Positions 21,926-31,606 are shown, numbered from the stretch's first letter. The stretch is DNA of 64,000 bases from Clostridia bacterium (GCA_022798335.1 JAAWMH010000009.1:1-64000), one strand, 5' to 3'. The notes: generated from the letters alone by a model not told the origin. A program made the numbers and translations.

Positions 21926-23131
21926 ATGTTAAAAAAAGTGTTTACCTTTTTAGTATCAATTCTATTATTAGTATATGTATTACCAACTCAAGTATTGGCA
22001 TTTGGACCATCAGATGATAAAATCTATCAAGGAATTGATGTAAGTGGTTATCAAGGAGATATTGATTATGAAAAAGTAAAAAAAGATGGTATTGAAATTG
22101 TGTACATAAAATCAAGTGAAGGCTTTAGCTATGTAGATTCACATTTTGAAAGAAATTATAGCAAAGCAAAAGAAAACGGACTAAAAATAGGATTTTATCA
22201 CTATGTAACAGCAAGAACAGAAGATGAAGCAAGAAGGCAAGCAAGCTTTTTTGTATCCACAATAAGCAAAAAAGTAGTAGACTGTAAATTAGCAATGGAC
22301 TTTGAAAGCTTTGGAAGTTTAAGTAAAGAACAAATCAATAAAATAGGATTAGCATTTATTCAAAAAGTAGAAGAATTAAGTAAGAAAAAGGCAGTGGTAT
22401 ATAGTAATGCATATGCTGCAAGTAATACATGGGAAGGAGAAATTACAAAATACCCTTTATGGATAGCACAATATGAGGTAGATAAGCCACAAAATAATGG
22501 AACATGGAAAACTTGGGCAGGATGGCAATATACAGATGTAGGAAGAGTAGAAGGAATAGAAAATCATGTAGATAGAAACCACTTTACCAAAGAAATTTTT
22601 TTAGAATCTTCCGAAGAAATACCAGAAACACCAATACCAGAACAGCCAAAGCAACCATTAGCCATTACCATAAATTGGGGAGATACCCTATCTAAAATAG
22701 CTCTTGAATATGAGACAACAGTAGAAGAAATAGCAAGTCTAAATAACATTAAAAATCCAAACTTAATCTATGCAGGAGATAACCTAATCATACCAGGAAA
22801 AGAAAGGCAAGTAGAAACACAAGACTCACAAATTTATATTGTACAAAAAGGAGATACTCTAGCTAAAATTGCCATTATGTTTCAAACTAGTATAGAACAA
22901 ATTGTAAAAGATAATCATATCAAAAATAGAAATTATATTTATGTAGGCCAAAGACTTATAATAAGAACGAAATGCCATTATGACTGTGGACATAGAATTT
23001 ATATAGTACAAAGAGGAGATACTTTATGGTCAATTGCAAGAAGATACAACACAACAATAGCAAATATTGTAAGATTAAATAGAATACAAAATCAAAATAA
23101 TATTAAACCAGGACAAATGTTTAGAATATAA
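21926..23131 (+). CDS. secreted GH25 lysozyme with three LysM repeats
   Basis: [33 protein letters not shown]; three LysM units ([27 protein letters not shown]). Confidence 0.9.
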   Translation: MLKKVFTFLVSILLLVYVLPTQVLAFGPSDDKIYQGIDVSGYQGDIDYEKVKKDGIEIVYIKSSEGFSYVDSHFERNYSKAKENGLKIGFYHYVTARTEDEARRQASFFVSTISKKVVDCKLAMDFESFGSLSKEQINKIGLAFIQKVEELSKKKAVVYSNAYAASNTWEGEITKYPLWIAQYEVDKPQNNGTWKTWAGWQYTDVGRVEGIENHVDRNHFTKEIFLESSEEIPETPIPEQPKQPLAITINWGDTLSKIALEYETTVEEIASLNNIKNPNLIYAGDNLIIPGKERQVETQDSQIYIVQKGDTLAKIAIMFQTSIEQIVKDNHIKNRNYIYVGQRLIIRTKCHYDCGHRIYIVQRGDTLWSIARRYNTTIANIVRLNRIQNQNNIKPGQMFRI

Positions 23132-23151
23132 TCAGCTATAAGGAGTAAAAA

Positions 23152-23325
23152 ATGAATAGTTGTGAAATAGTAAATCTTGTATCAATTTTATCATGTACAA
23201 TAGCGCAAAATAGAACAACAGAAGAAATAGAGCTCTTATCAGTAATATTTACGCAATTAGGAGACAGTCTAGCAACAATTGCAACTGTTAGAACAACAAA
23301 TACTCAGAAAAAACAGAAATGTTAG
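23152..23325 (+). CDS. small DUF6774-like protein, 57 aa
   Basis: MNSCEIVNLVSILSCTIAQNRTTEEIELLSVIFTQLGDSLATIATVR; RBS AGGAG upstream; below ORF-track length threshold. Confidence 0.6.
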   Translation: MNSCEIVNLVSILSCTIAQNRTTEEIELLSVIFTQLGDSLATIATVRTTNTQKKQKC

Positions 23326-23434
23326 ATTTATTTTAGGAATTTTTTACTAAATAGTTGAATCATAAAAGGGACAATGTTATAATAAATCTACTTAAAATAT
23401 TTTAAGAAAATAAAAAGTGAAAGGAGGAAAAAGC

Positions 23435-23836
23435 ATGGACAAAGAATTAAAAGAAATTTTACTAAAGCATGAAGAAAGAATTACAAAATTAGAAGAAATT
23501 GCAAGAGAAACCAAAGAACAACTAAAAATAACAAATAAAACGGTAACACAGCATACTAGTATACTAGAAAAACATGAGAAAACACTAAATGAACATACAA
23601 AAATATTAGATGAACATACTCAAATGTTACAAAGTTTGCAAAAATCTGTAGCAATCATAGAAGATGCTGTTACTAATAAAATACCAGCATTATTTGATGG
23701 GTATAAAATGCATCAAGAAGCACAAGAACGTTTAGAAAAAAGAGTAAATAAAGTAGAAAAAATAGCAGAAATGAACGCAATTAGAATTTTAGCATTAGAA
23801 GATAAAAATAATCAAAAAGCGAAATTAACTTCATAA
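23435..23836 (+). CDS. coiled-coil hypothetical protein
   Basis: heptad-like repeats THTSILEKHEKTLNEHTKILDEHTQML; RBS AAAGGAGG. Confidence 0.7.
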   Translation: MDKELKEILLKHEERITKLEEIARETKEQLKITNKTVTQHTSILEKHEKTLNEHTKILDEHTQMLQSLQKSVAIIEDAVTNKIPALFDGYKMHQEAQERLEKRVNKVEKIAEMNAIRILALEDKNNQKAKLTS

Positions 23837-23907
23837 AAATAGCTAGTAAAGTAAAAAATTTAGAAATCTAATTTTTTGTTTCGGAAGTAAAAAAATATAT
23901 TTCAAAC

Positions 23908-23960
23908 AAATGGAGCTTACCTATGTATTCTAAAGCAGAATATATATGTAAGCTCCATTT
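23908..23960 (+). promoter_or_regulatory. long hairpin (AAATGGAGCTTAC ... GTAAGCTCCATTT) upstream of ABC transporter operon; terminator or leader element
   Basis: 13-bp inverted repeat flanking a ~27-nt loop. Confidence 0.5.
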
Positions 23961-24045
23961 CTTCATAAAAGCAAATTGACACAAAATTATGTAGACCATC
24001 ATAACATATATTATGATAAATTTAAATAACTATCAGGAGGTACTT

Positions 24046-24616
24046 ATGAAAAAAGTATTAGAAGTAAAAAATGTAAGCAAAAGGTACCAAGCAAAAAATG
24101 GAGAAGTAGAAGCTTTAAAAGATATTAGCTTTCATGTAAATGAAGGCGAATTTGTAAGCATTATAGGACCAAGCGGTTGTGGAAAATCAACATTACTTTC
24201 TATTATTGCAGGACTAGAGGCAAAAACACAAGGAGATATAAAATCAATAGGTGCACTTGGCTATATGCTACAAAAAGATAGCTTGTTAGAGTGGAGAAAC
24301 ATTTATGACAATGTGATGTTTGGATTAGAAATAAGTCATCAAAAAACAAAAGAAAATGAAAATTATGTAAAAGACTTATTAAAAAAATATGACTTATATG
24401 AATTCAAAGACAAATATCCAAATCAACTTTCAGGAGGAATGAGGCAAAGGGCAGCACTTATTAGAACTCTTGCCATCAAGCCTAAAATTTTATTATTAGA
24501 TGAGGCATTTTCAGCATTAGATTATCAAACTAGAATTATGGTTACAGCAGATATTTTTAAAATATTAAAAAACGAAAATATAACAGCACTAATAGTAACC
24601 CATGATATATCAGAAG
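24046..24616 (+). pseudogene. ABC transporter ATPase (nitrate/sulfonate/taurine type), 5' part, interrupted by element insertion
   Basis: GPSGCGKSTLLSIIAG, LSGGMRQRAALIRTLA, LLLDEAF; interrupted after THDISE; the 3' part is at 31607-31779. Confidence 0.92.
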
Positions 24617-24826
24617 GAAGCTTCTAAAATAGAGACTATAAAAGACGAAAAAATGTTGAATTTTATGTAAATACATGATAGAATGTGGGCGTAATAATAT
24701 AATTTACTGATGTTTCGTTGTTTTTTAATAAAAATCATTATGAACTATCAGTGTAATTATAAATTAAGAAAAAAGGAGGTTTTTATTTAGAGTTTTTCCT
24801 ATAAATGAAAAAGGAGAAAGGCTATC

Positions 24827-25726
24827 ATGAAAAAAGAATGCACATTAATTGCAACCCTGCCATCTTTAAACAATATGCAAAGAGTACAAAATGTTTTTGA
24901 AAACCCGCATATTTCAGAAGTACGGTTTAACACAGGAGTACAAACACCATATAGCATAGAAACCACCCTAGAAATGTTAAAAGAGCTATCTGAAAAATGG
25001 AAAAAAGTACTTTGGATAGATGTAAAAGGAAGGCAACTAAGAGTAACCAAATGGGCAGATCCACTGTATTCTTGCATAGAAATTAACCATAAAATAAAAG
25101 CATCTTGTCCAGCAGAGGTTCACTTCCGAAATGGTGATGCAGTAAAAATTATGCACATTAAAGACGGAAATAAATTGTTTGTAGATCCTTTACCCAGACA
25201 AGCTTTAGGAGCAGGACAATCTGTAAATATTGTTGACCAAAGCCTTGAAATAGAAGGATATCTTACCTCAAAAGACAAGCAATATCTAAACGCTTGCAAA
25301 CAAATGGGACTAAATCATATCATGGCCTCTTTTGTAGAAAGATTTGATGACTTAGCACAGATCCTACAGATTTTACCCAATGCCCAAATCGTTTCAAAAA
25401 TAGAATCGCTAAAAGGCATACAGTTTATTTTGACATACCCTGTGCCAAATTTAATGGCAGCAAGAGATGACTTGTACCTACAAACAGGGCAAAATTATCA
25501 AATGCTAAAGCACTTGCAGACCATTATTCAAAGAGATAACACAGCCATTTGCGCATCTAAAATTTTTACTTCACTAGAAAAAAGAGGAACAATTGATTTA
25601 GCAGATTATGCAGACTTAGAACTCATGTATTATATGGGATATAGAAGGTTTATGCTATGTGATAACATATGCAATTATAGCTTTGAAAAAGCAATAAAAG
25701 CATGGGAGGAATTCGTAAATGGATAG
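24827..25726 (+). CDS. pyruvate-kinase-like TIM-barrel protein lacking the C-terminal domain
   Basis: LIATLPS, EVRFNTG, MASFVERFDDLAQIL, IVSKIESLKGI, MAARDDLYLQTG parallel pyruvate kinase motifs (ATLGP, RxNFSHG, SFV, KIE, ARGDLG). Confidence 0.7.
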   Translation: MKKECTLIATLPSLNNMQRVQNVFENPHISEVRFNTGVQTPYSIETTLEMLKELSEKWKKVLWIDVKGRQLRVTKWADPLYSCIEINHKIKASCPAEVHFRNGDAVKIMHIKDGNKLFVDPLPRQALGAGQSVNIVDQSLEIEGYLTSKDKQYLNACKQMGLNHIMASFVERFDDLAQILQILPNAQIVSKIESLKGIQFILTYPVPNLMAARDDLYLQTGQNYQMLKHLQTIIQRDNTAICASKIFTSLEKRGTIDLADYADLELMYYMGYRRFMLCDNICNYSFEKAIKAWEEFVNG

Positions 25727-27176
25727 TTTCATTTTATGTGGTATGCAATTTGGAGATGAAGGGAAAGGAACTTTTGTAGATTATTTAGCATATGAAGAAA
25801 AAGTAGATGCCATTGTACGGTACAATGGAGGCTCGCAAGCAGCCCATACGGTTGTTACACCAGAAGGTACCCTCCACAAATTTAGCCAATTGGGCTCAGG
25901 TATGTTTTTAGAAAAATGCCATACCTATTTAACACAAAACATGGTAATCAATTTAGAAAATTTACTTGTTGAATTAGAGGTATTTTCGCAAAAAAACAAA
26001 ATTCCTATCCCAGAACTAATCCAAAGGATACATATTCATGAGGAATGCTTTGTCGTAACACCCTATCATAAACTTATCAATAAGTTAAGGGAATTGTCTA
26101 AGGGGGAAAATAGAAGAGGAAGCGTAGGAACAGGAGTAAGTGAAGTAAAATATTTACTAAATGAGCCAAAAGTATTTCCCTATGAACAACCGCTGGGGCT
26201 ACAAGTAAAAGACATAATTGATCCATATAGCAATTACCCAATGATAGGCAAGCTAGAAAGACTGCAAGAGTATGTAAAAAAATTTTACGAAGAGCATGAA
26301 GAGGCTATTTGGCAAAATGTACCAGAAAAACTAAAAGAAGAGTTAAAAATGCAGTGCCAAGAATTACTAGGAATGCAAACAAGCTCAAGGCTAGCAATTT
26401 GGTATGTTACACAACTAAAACAAGCCCCACAAGAAACCAATTTAGGTAGGTGCATCTATACTACCTATGAGCAAACCTTAAGAAAGACGTGCTCTAAGGC
26501 CATTTATGAAGGATCACAGGGGCTCTTGCTAGATGCCACCTATGGGCTAAAGCCAAACACTACATTTTTAGATACCACAAATCATTTCGCGTTAGACATT
26601 TCCTACTATAGAGACAATATAAAAAAGGTAGGAATTGTAAAAGCCTTTACTTCAAGACACGGAATGGGTGTATTTCCTACAGAAAGCGAAGAGTTATCAC
26701 AAAAAATAAGCGATGCCAACCAAGAGGAAACTTATTGGAATGGAAAAGTACGCTTTGGCTGGTTTGATGCAGTATTAGTTCGATATGCACAAACAATTAA
26801 CCAAGTAGATGAACTCTACTTATCCTCGCTAGACAAATTAACAGGAATTGAAAATTTGCAAGTATGTAACGAATACCTTTATCAAGGCACTGTTAACGGA
26901 AACTTTAGGAAACTATTTAACTATTATATAGAAAATGGGCAAATTGTTATTACAGGGATAAAAAGAAAGTCAGAAGAGCTAGGAAGTTATTTAGCAAACT
27001 GCATTCCAAGGTATACTTTGGTAAAAGGTTGGAAAAAAGACATATCAAAAATTACCCAAAAAGAAAAACTACCTAAAAAGTGTATAGAATATCTCTCTTT
27101 ATTAGAAACACTCACTCATTTACCGATAACCCTTATATCAGTAGGACCGACTAGAAATAACAAGATAACTATGTAG
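25719..27176 (+). CDS. divergent adenylosuccinate-synthetase-like protein
   Basis: GMQFGDEGKGTFVDYLA, VRYNGGSQAAHTVV, EGSQGLLLDATYG match PurA GDEGKG, RxxGGxxAxHT, EGAQ motifs. Confidence 0.8.
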   Translation: MDSFILCGMQFGDEGKGTFVDYLAYEEKVDAIVRYNGGSQAAHTVVTPEGTLHKFSQLGSGMFLEKCHTYLTQNMVINLENLLVELEVFSQKNKIPIPELIQRIHIHEECFVVTPYHKLINKLRELSKGENRRGSVGTGVSEVKYLLNEPKVFPYEQPLGLQVKDIIDPYSNYPMIGKLERLQEYVKKFYEEHEEAIWQNVPEKLKEELKMQCQELLGMQTSSRLAIWYVTQLKQAPQETNLGRCIYTTYEQTLRKTCSKAIYEGSQGLLLDATYGLKPNTTFLDTTNHFALDISYYRDNIKKVGIVKAFTSRHGMGVFPTESEELSQKISDANQEETYWNGKVRFGWFDAVLVRYAQTINQVDELYLSSLDKLTGIENLQVCNEYLYQGTVNGNFRKLFNYYIENGQIVITGIKRKSEELGSYLANCIPRYTLVKGWKKDISKITQKEKLPKKCIEYLSLLETLTHLPITLISVGPTRNNKITM

Positions 27177-27187
27177 GAGGTAAAAAA

Positions 27188-27787
27188 GTGAATTTAAGAG
27201 AAGAAATTGCAAAACAAAGGGAAAAACTGCAATCAGGAGAAAAAGTAAACTTTGTTATTGCAGGTGTTACCTGCTCAGGAAAAACCACTTTAGCTAGAAA
27301 GTTAAATAGCTTTTTTAAAAACATAGCATCTGTTTGTATAGTTTCACAAGACGACTATTTTAGAGATCTTGCAGACATTCCAAAAACAGCAGAAGGCTAT
27401 TTAACAGATTCAATTAACGCTTTTCACACCTCAGAATTTAAAGAAGATGTAGAAAAACTATTTGCAAACGAAATGGTTCTTATGCCAAGGTATGATATAG
27501 CCACAAACACACGGATTTCAAAATCCAAATTAGTAAACTTAGGGGCAGTCAATATCTTTGAAGGCTTGCATACCATTACACTTTTAGAAGGGTTAGAAAA
27601 CAGCATAAAAATTTTTGTAGACACGCCAGCAGAGGTATGTTTGCAAAGAAGAATAGAGCGAGACACTGCAAAATTTGGAATACCAGAAGAAAGAATAAGA
27701 CAGTATTGGGAAAAATGCATATGGCCCATGTCCAAAAGCTATATACTCCCACAAAAAGAACTAGCAGATAGTATTTTTAAAGCATAA
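27188..27787 (+). CDS. uridine kinase-like P-loop kinase
   Basis: IAGVTCSGKTTLARKL Walker A; SQDDYFRDL; FEGLHTIT; RRIERDTAKFG. Confidence 0.8.
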   Translation: MNLREEIAKQREKLQSGEKVNFVIAGVTCSGKTTLARKLNSFFKNIASVCIVSQDDYFRDLADIPKTAEGYLTDSINAFHTSEFKEDVEKLFANEMVLMPRYDIATNTRISKSKLVNLGAVNIFEGLHTITLLEGLENSIKIFVDTPAEVCLQRRIERDTAKFGIPEERIRQYWEKCIWPMSKSYILPQKELADSIFKA

Positions 27788-27801
27788 AGGGGTAAAAAGT
27801 T

Positions 27802-28845
27802 ATGACAATAAAACAAACTTACGAAAAACTACTTAAAGCCAAAAGACCAATTGACTTTTTTGGAAAAGTAGCTACAGCAGAGGAACTAAAAAAGGCCTAT
27901 CGGCAATATGCAAAAAAACTTCATCCTGATCTTGCACCAGAAGCAGAAAAGTATATTGCACAGCAAGCATTCTCTATTTTAAGAGAACTGTATGATGCAG
28001 GAAATTCTGAGCTAGAACAAGGGATTTATGCCATTTTTGATCTTGCCCAAATCTATAAGCAAACAGAGCCCTTATTTGAAATTACCATTAGAGGAGAAAA
28101 ATATAGCTTTTATGAAAATGTAGTAGAGGGAGAAGTAGGAACTATTTTTAAAGGCATTTCAGGCAATGACATTATATACTTAAAAGTAGCAATTGATCCA
28201 GCCGATAATAGCCTATTAGATACAGAATATGAAGTACTTTCAACCTTAAGGCATCAATCATTTCCTTATGTCGAGCAAAAAATCATGATAAATGATACAA
28301 ATGCTATTTTAATGAGAGAGGTAAAAGGAATTACCATGCCAGAGCTAATGGGGCAGTATTCAAGAGGAGTACCTGCAGAGCATGTAATGTGGATGCTAGA
28401 AAGGCTTTTAAGTGCAGTAGGATATTTGCACTCTAATTGTGTGGTACATGGAAATATCAAACCAGAAAATATCATGATTAACAAAGAAAACCATAATGTA
28501 TCTTTGTTAGGATTTTCATTTTGTATTCCAAAAGCTAACACAAAAGAAGCCCACTATCAAATTGTAAATGACCAGTATACCGCACCAGAAGTGTGCAAAA
28601 CAGCAAGGGTTTTACCATCTTCGGATGTTTATTCTATAGGTAAGATAGGAGTAGAACTTTTAGGAGGTGATACTGCTAGTTGCGGAATGCCAATTTCTGT
28701 AGATGCTAAGGTCAGAGCATTTATTAGAAAGATGGCAAGTAGTTCTCTATCCGAAAGGCCAAATGACGCATGGAAACTCTGGAGTGAGCTAATTGAGCTC
28801 AGAACCGAAGTTTTCGGAACCAAACGATTTCAAAAATTAGCTTAA
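27802..28845 (+). CDS. J-domain fused to Ser/Thr kinase-like domain (probable pseudokinase)
   Basis: ELKKAYRQYAKKLHPDLAPEAEKYI (HPD); kinase-like HGNIKPENIM and VYSIGKIGVELLGG. Confidence 0.8.
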   Translation: MTIKQTYEKLLKAKRPIDFFGKVATAEELKKAYRQYAKKLHPDLAPEAEKYIAQQAFSILRELYDAGNSELEQGIYAIFDLAQIYKQTEPLFEITIRGEKYSFYENVVEGEVGTIFKGISGNDIIYLKVAIDPADNSLLDTEYEVLSTLRHQSFPYVEQKIMINDTNAILMREVKGITMPELMGQYSRGVPAEHVMWMLERLLSAVGYLHSNCVVHGNIKPENIMINKENHNVSLLGFSFCIPKANTKEAHYQIVNDQYTAPEVCKTARVLPSSDVYSIGKIGVELLGGDTASCGMPISVDAKVRAFIRKMASSSLSERPNDAWKLWSELIELRTEVFGTKRFQKLA

Positions 28846-28858
28846 GGAGGAAATTAGT

Positions 28859-29818
28859 ATGGGTGGTCCTACTTACGACAGAGACGTATATGGCAGCAGT
28901 TCCAGTTCCGGTTGGGGTAGCAGCTTTGGAGCAAGTTCCTATTCTGCTGAAAAGATGAGTAGTTCTTTGCTTCATAGCTCCATGCTTCCAAATGGAAAAA
29001 CCATCGAAAGCAAAACCAAAAATCCCATTATTATTATGCTTGATGTAACTGGCTCTAACATTGACTTTGCCAGAGTAGTTTATGACAAAATGCCCATGTT
29101 TTATGGGCAAATCGAGCAAAAGGGCTATTTAGAAGACTTTGACATTGCATTTTGCGCAGTAGGAGATGCCTATAGCGATAAGTATCCATTGCAGATAGGA
29201 GATTTTGCCAAAGGAATTGAGTTAGACTCTTGGCTCGAAAAAATTGTCTTAGAAGGCAATGGTGGAGGGCAAAGAAGGGAAAGCTATGAGCTAGCAGCAT
29301 ATTATTTGTGCTGTAATGCAAAGTTTGCACCAGGAAGCAATCCCATTGTGTTCTTTATTGGAGACGAAATGCCCTATGCAAAAGTTTCAGAGCATCAGGC
29401 AGAAAAGTTTGATCTGCCAAAGCCAGAAGGAGGATATCAGCCCTTTAGGCAGTTACGGGAAAAAGTAAATGACAATGTATTTATGCTCTTAAACAAGTAT
29501 AATGGAAGACAGTTTGAAGACGATATCACAAGTTGTTGGACAAAGCTTCTGGTGCCAGAACATGTTGTCAGAATTAGCGAAGAAAAAGCAATTGTTGACT
29601 TGATGCTTGGCATTATCTCTATGGTATCCAATACTAGAAGCTTAGATACCTACAAAATTGATATGCTAGATAGAGGGCAGACACAAAAAAGAATTGAGGG
29701 AGTTACTAATTCCTTAAAGAATTTGTCAACAGCCCTAGTTCCTGTAAAAGTTACAGGAACCATTGCAAAAGCAGGAAGTAGCAATAGAAAAGCAACCCAG
29801 AAGGGAAAAAGACTCTAA
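28859..29818 (+). CDS. von Willebrand factor A-like domain protein
   Basis: NPIIIMLDVTGSNIDFARVVYDKM (MIDAS-like DxTGS); FFIGDE. Confidence 0.7.
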   Translation: MGGPTYDRDVYGSSSSSGWGSSFGASSYSAEKMSSSLLHSSMLPNGKTIESKTKNPIIIMLDVTGSNIDFARVVYDKMPMFYGQIEQKGYLEDFDIAFCAVGDAYSDKYPLQIGDFAKGIELDSWLEKIVLEGNGGGQRRESYELAAYYLCCNAKFAPGSNPIVFFIGDEMPYAKVSEHQAEKFDLPKPEGGYQPFRQLREKVNDNVFMLLNKYNGRQFEDDITSCWTKLLVPEHVVRISEEKAIVDLMLGIISMVSNTRSLDTYKIDMLDRGQTQKRIEGVTNSLKNLSTALVPVKVTGTIAKAGSSNRKATQKGKRL

Positions 29819-29879
29819 AAAACCATTTTAATTTATAATTATAAAAGGAAACCTATTTATAAGGTAGCCTAAAGACAAA

Positions 29880-29911
29880 ATTCCTAGCAGAGAAATCTGC
29901 TAGGAATTTTT
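29880..29911 (+). terminator. Rho-independent terminator after cargo operon
   Basis: TTCCTAGCAGA GAAA TCTGCTAGGAATTTTT. Confidence 0.9.
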
Positions 29912-29963
29912 ATATGCAATTAAGAATATAAATGAAATGAGAATCATAAAAGGAGAAAAGGTA

Positions 29964-30110
29964 ATGCAACAATCATTTCAAATACGTATGAAATTTAACG
30001 AAGAAGGAGAAGAGCTAGAGGAATTAATTGCAAAATTTTTAATGAACAACCTTTATCAAACAGATAAGGAGGAAAAAAGTGCAAAAATATCAAGTAGCAA
30101 TTTACATTAG
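29964..30110 (+). CDS. small acidic protein, 48 aa, overlapping the recombinase start
   Basis: MQQSFQIRMKFNEEGEELEELIAKFLMNNLYQTDKEEKSAKISSSNLH with RBS AAAGGAGAAAAGG. Confidence 0.5.
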   Translation: MQQSFQIRMKFNEEGEELEELIAKFLMNNLYQTDKEEKSAKISSSNLH

Positions 30111-31578
30111 ACTATCCAAAGAAGATATCGATAAAGGCTACGAAGAAAGCGAAAGTATCAAAAATCAAAGGGACTTATTAACACAATATGTACAAAATTT
30201 AGGAGAAGAATATCAATTAGTAGATATTTATATAGACCAAGGTTATACAGGAACCAATTTTAATAGACCAAGCTTCCAAAAAATGATACAAGATATTCGT
30301 ATAGAAAAAATAAATATGGTCATTACAAAAGATCTATCACGATTAGGACGTGATTATATAGAAACAGGAGAATACATAGAAAAGTGGTTTCCAGAAAATA
30401 ATGTAAGGTACATTTCAGTAACAGACGGAATAGATACCTTTGAAAAAACAAATGGAAATAATGACATAGCACCCTTTAAATCCATATTAAACGACATGTA
30501 TTCAAAAGACCTATCCAAAAAAATTAGAACAGCTCTGCATACTATGCAAAAACAAGGAAAATGGGTAGGAGGAAAAACACCAATAGGATACACAAAAGAT
30601 CCCAATGATAAAAATAAATTAATCATACATGAGAAAGAAGCAAAAATAGTAAAAACTATTTTTAATATGGTAATAGCAGGAGAAAAAATAGGAACCATAA
30701 AAAACTACTTAAACGAAAATAACATACCAACCATAAATCAATCAAGGTATCATAAAGCCTCGTTTTGGGAAAACAAAACAATAAAAAACATTTTACAAAA
30801 TAAAGTGTATATTGGAATAACACAGCAAAATAAACGAAGTAGAATTAGCTATAAAAATAGAAAATTAAAACAAAATCCAAAAGAAGAATGGAATATAGTA
30901 GAAAACACGCATACCCCTATCATCGATAAACAAGACTTCGAAAAAGTACAAAAAATGGTAGTAGTACAAAATTATAGCAGAAATAAAAAGAAAAATTTAT
31001 ATTTATTAGATGGACTATTAGTATGCTATGAATGCAAACACAAAATAGGAATTAGAAACAAAAAAAATAATTATATGGTATGCAATCATTATCGTAGAAA
31101 CTCTAAACTAAAGCTATGTACCTCACACGGGTTTAGCTATGAACAATTAGAAAAACAAATATTAGAATGCATTAGAAACTTATTTTTAAAAGTAGAAAAA
31201 GAAAAAATAGAATTTGTCATTCAAAATAGTAAAATAAAACAAAATAATGAAAAACTACAAAAGAAATTAAAACAAGAAATAGAACTCATAAAAAATAATA
31301 TAGACCAAATCTATATAGAAAAGTTAAACCACAAAATAGACGAAGAAATGTATCAAAGGCTACTAAAAAAAATGCAGCAAGAAATAAAACAAAAAGAAGA
31401 ACAATCTAGTAAATTAAAAATAGCACAAAATCATTTAAAACAAAATAGCTATAATGAAATATTAGAAGAAATTTTAACTTTAAAACATCCCACACCAGAA
31501 ATGATGAAAGCCGTCATCCATAAAATAGAAATCCATCAAGATAAGCAAGTAGACCTTATCTTTCATTTTAAAAAATAA
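30079..31578 (+). CDS. large serine recombinase (site-specific integrase)
   Basis: VAIYIRLSKEDIDKGYEESESIKNQ, TKDLSRLGRDYIETGEY, recombinase domain GKTPIGYTKDPNDKNKL, zinc ribbon CYECKHKIGI..., coiled coil. Confidence 0.95.
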   Translation: MQKYQVAIYIRLSKEDIDKGYEESESIKNQRDLLTQYVQNLGEEYQLVDIYIDQGYTGTNFNRPSFQKMIQDIRIEKINMVITKDLSRLGRDYIETGEYIEKWFPENNVRYISVTDGIDTFEKTNGNNDIAPFKSILNDMYSKDLSKKIRTALHTMQKQGKWVGGKTPIGYTKDPNDKNKLIIHEKEAKIVKTIFNMVIAGEKIGTIKNYLNENNIPTINQSRYHKASFWENKTIKNILQNKVYIGITQQNKRSRISYKNRKLKQNPKEEWNIVENTHTPIIDKQDFEKVQKMVVVQNYSRNKKKNLYLLDGLLVCYECKHKIGIRNKKNNYMVCNHYRRNSKLKLCTSHGFSYEQLEKQILECIRNLFLKVEKEKIEFVIQNSKIKQNNEKLQKKLKQEIELIKNNIDQIYIEKLNHKIDEEMYQRLLKKMQQEIKQKEEQSSKLKIAQNHLKQNSYNEILEEILTLKHPTPEMMKAVIHKIEIHQDKQVDLIFHFKK

Positions 31579-31606
31579 AACCATCTCATTTAGCTTAAAC
31601 CAGAAG

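Larger units (their letters stand above)
24611..31606. mobile_element. 6,990-bp serine-recombinase integrative element inserted in the ABC ATPase gene
   Basis: Direct 6-bp repeat CAGAAG at 24611-24616 and 31601-31606; deleting one copy plus the interior restores ...THDISEAISMSDRVVVLTKRPATV... in frame; serine recombinase next to the right end. Confidence 0.9.

Noticed and set aside
24013-24045. Upstream ATG of the ABC ATPase ORF as true start
   Set aside because: The ATG at 24046 is preceded by a good RBS (CAGGAGGTACTT) and starts the conserved MKKVLEVKNVSKRY.
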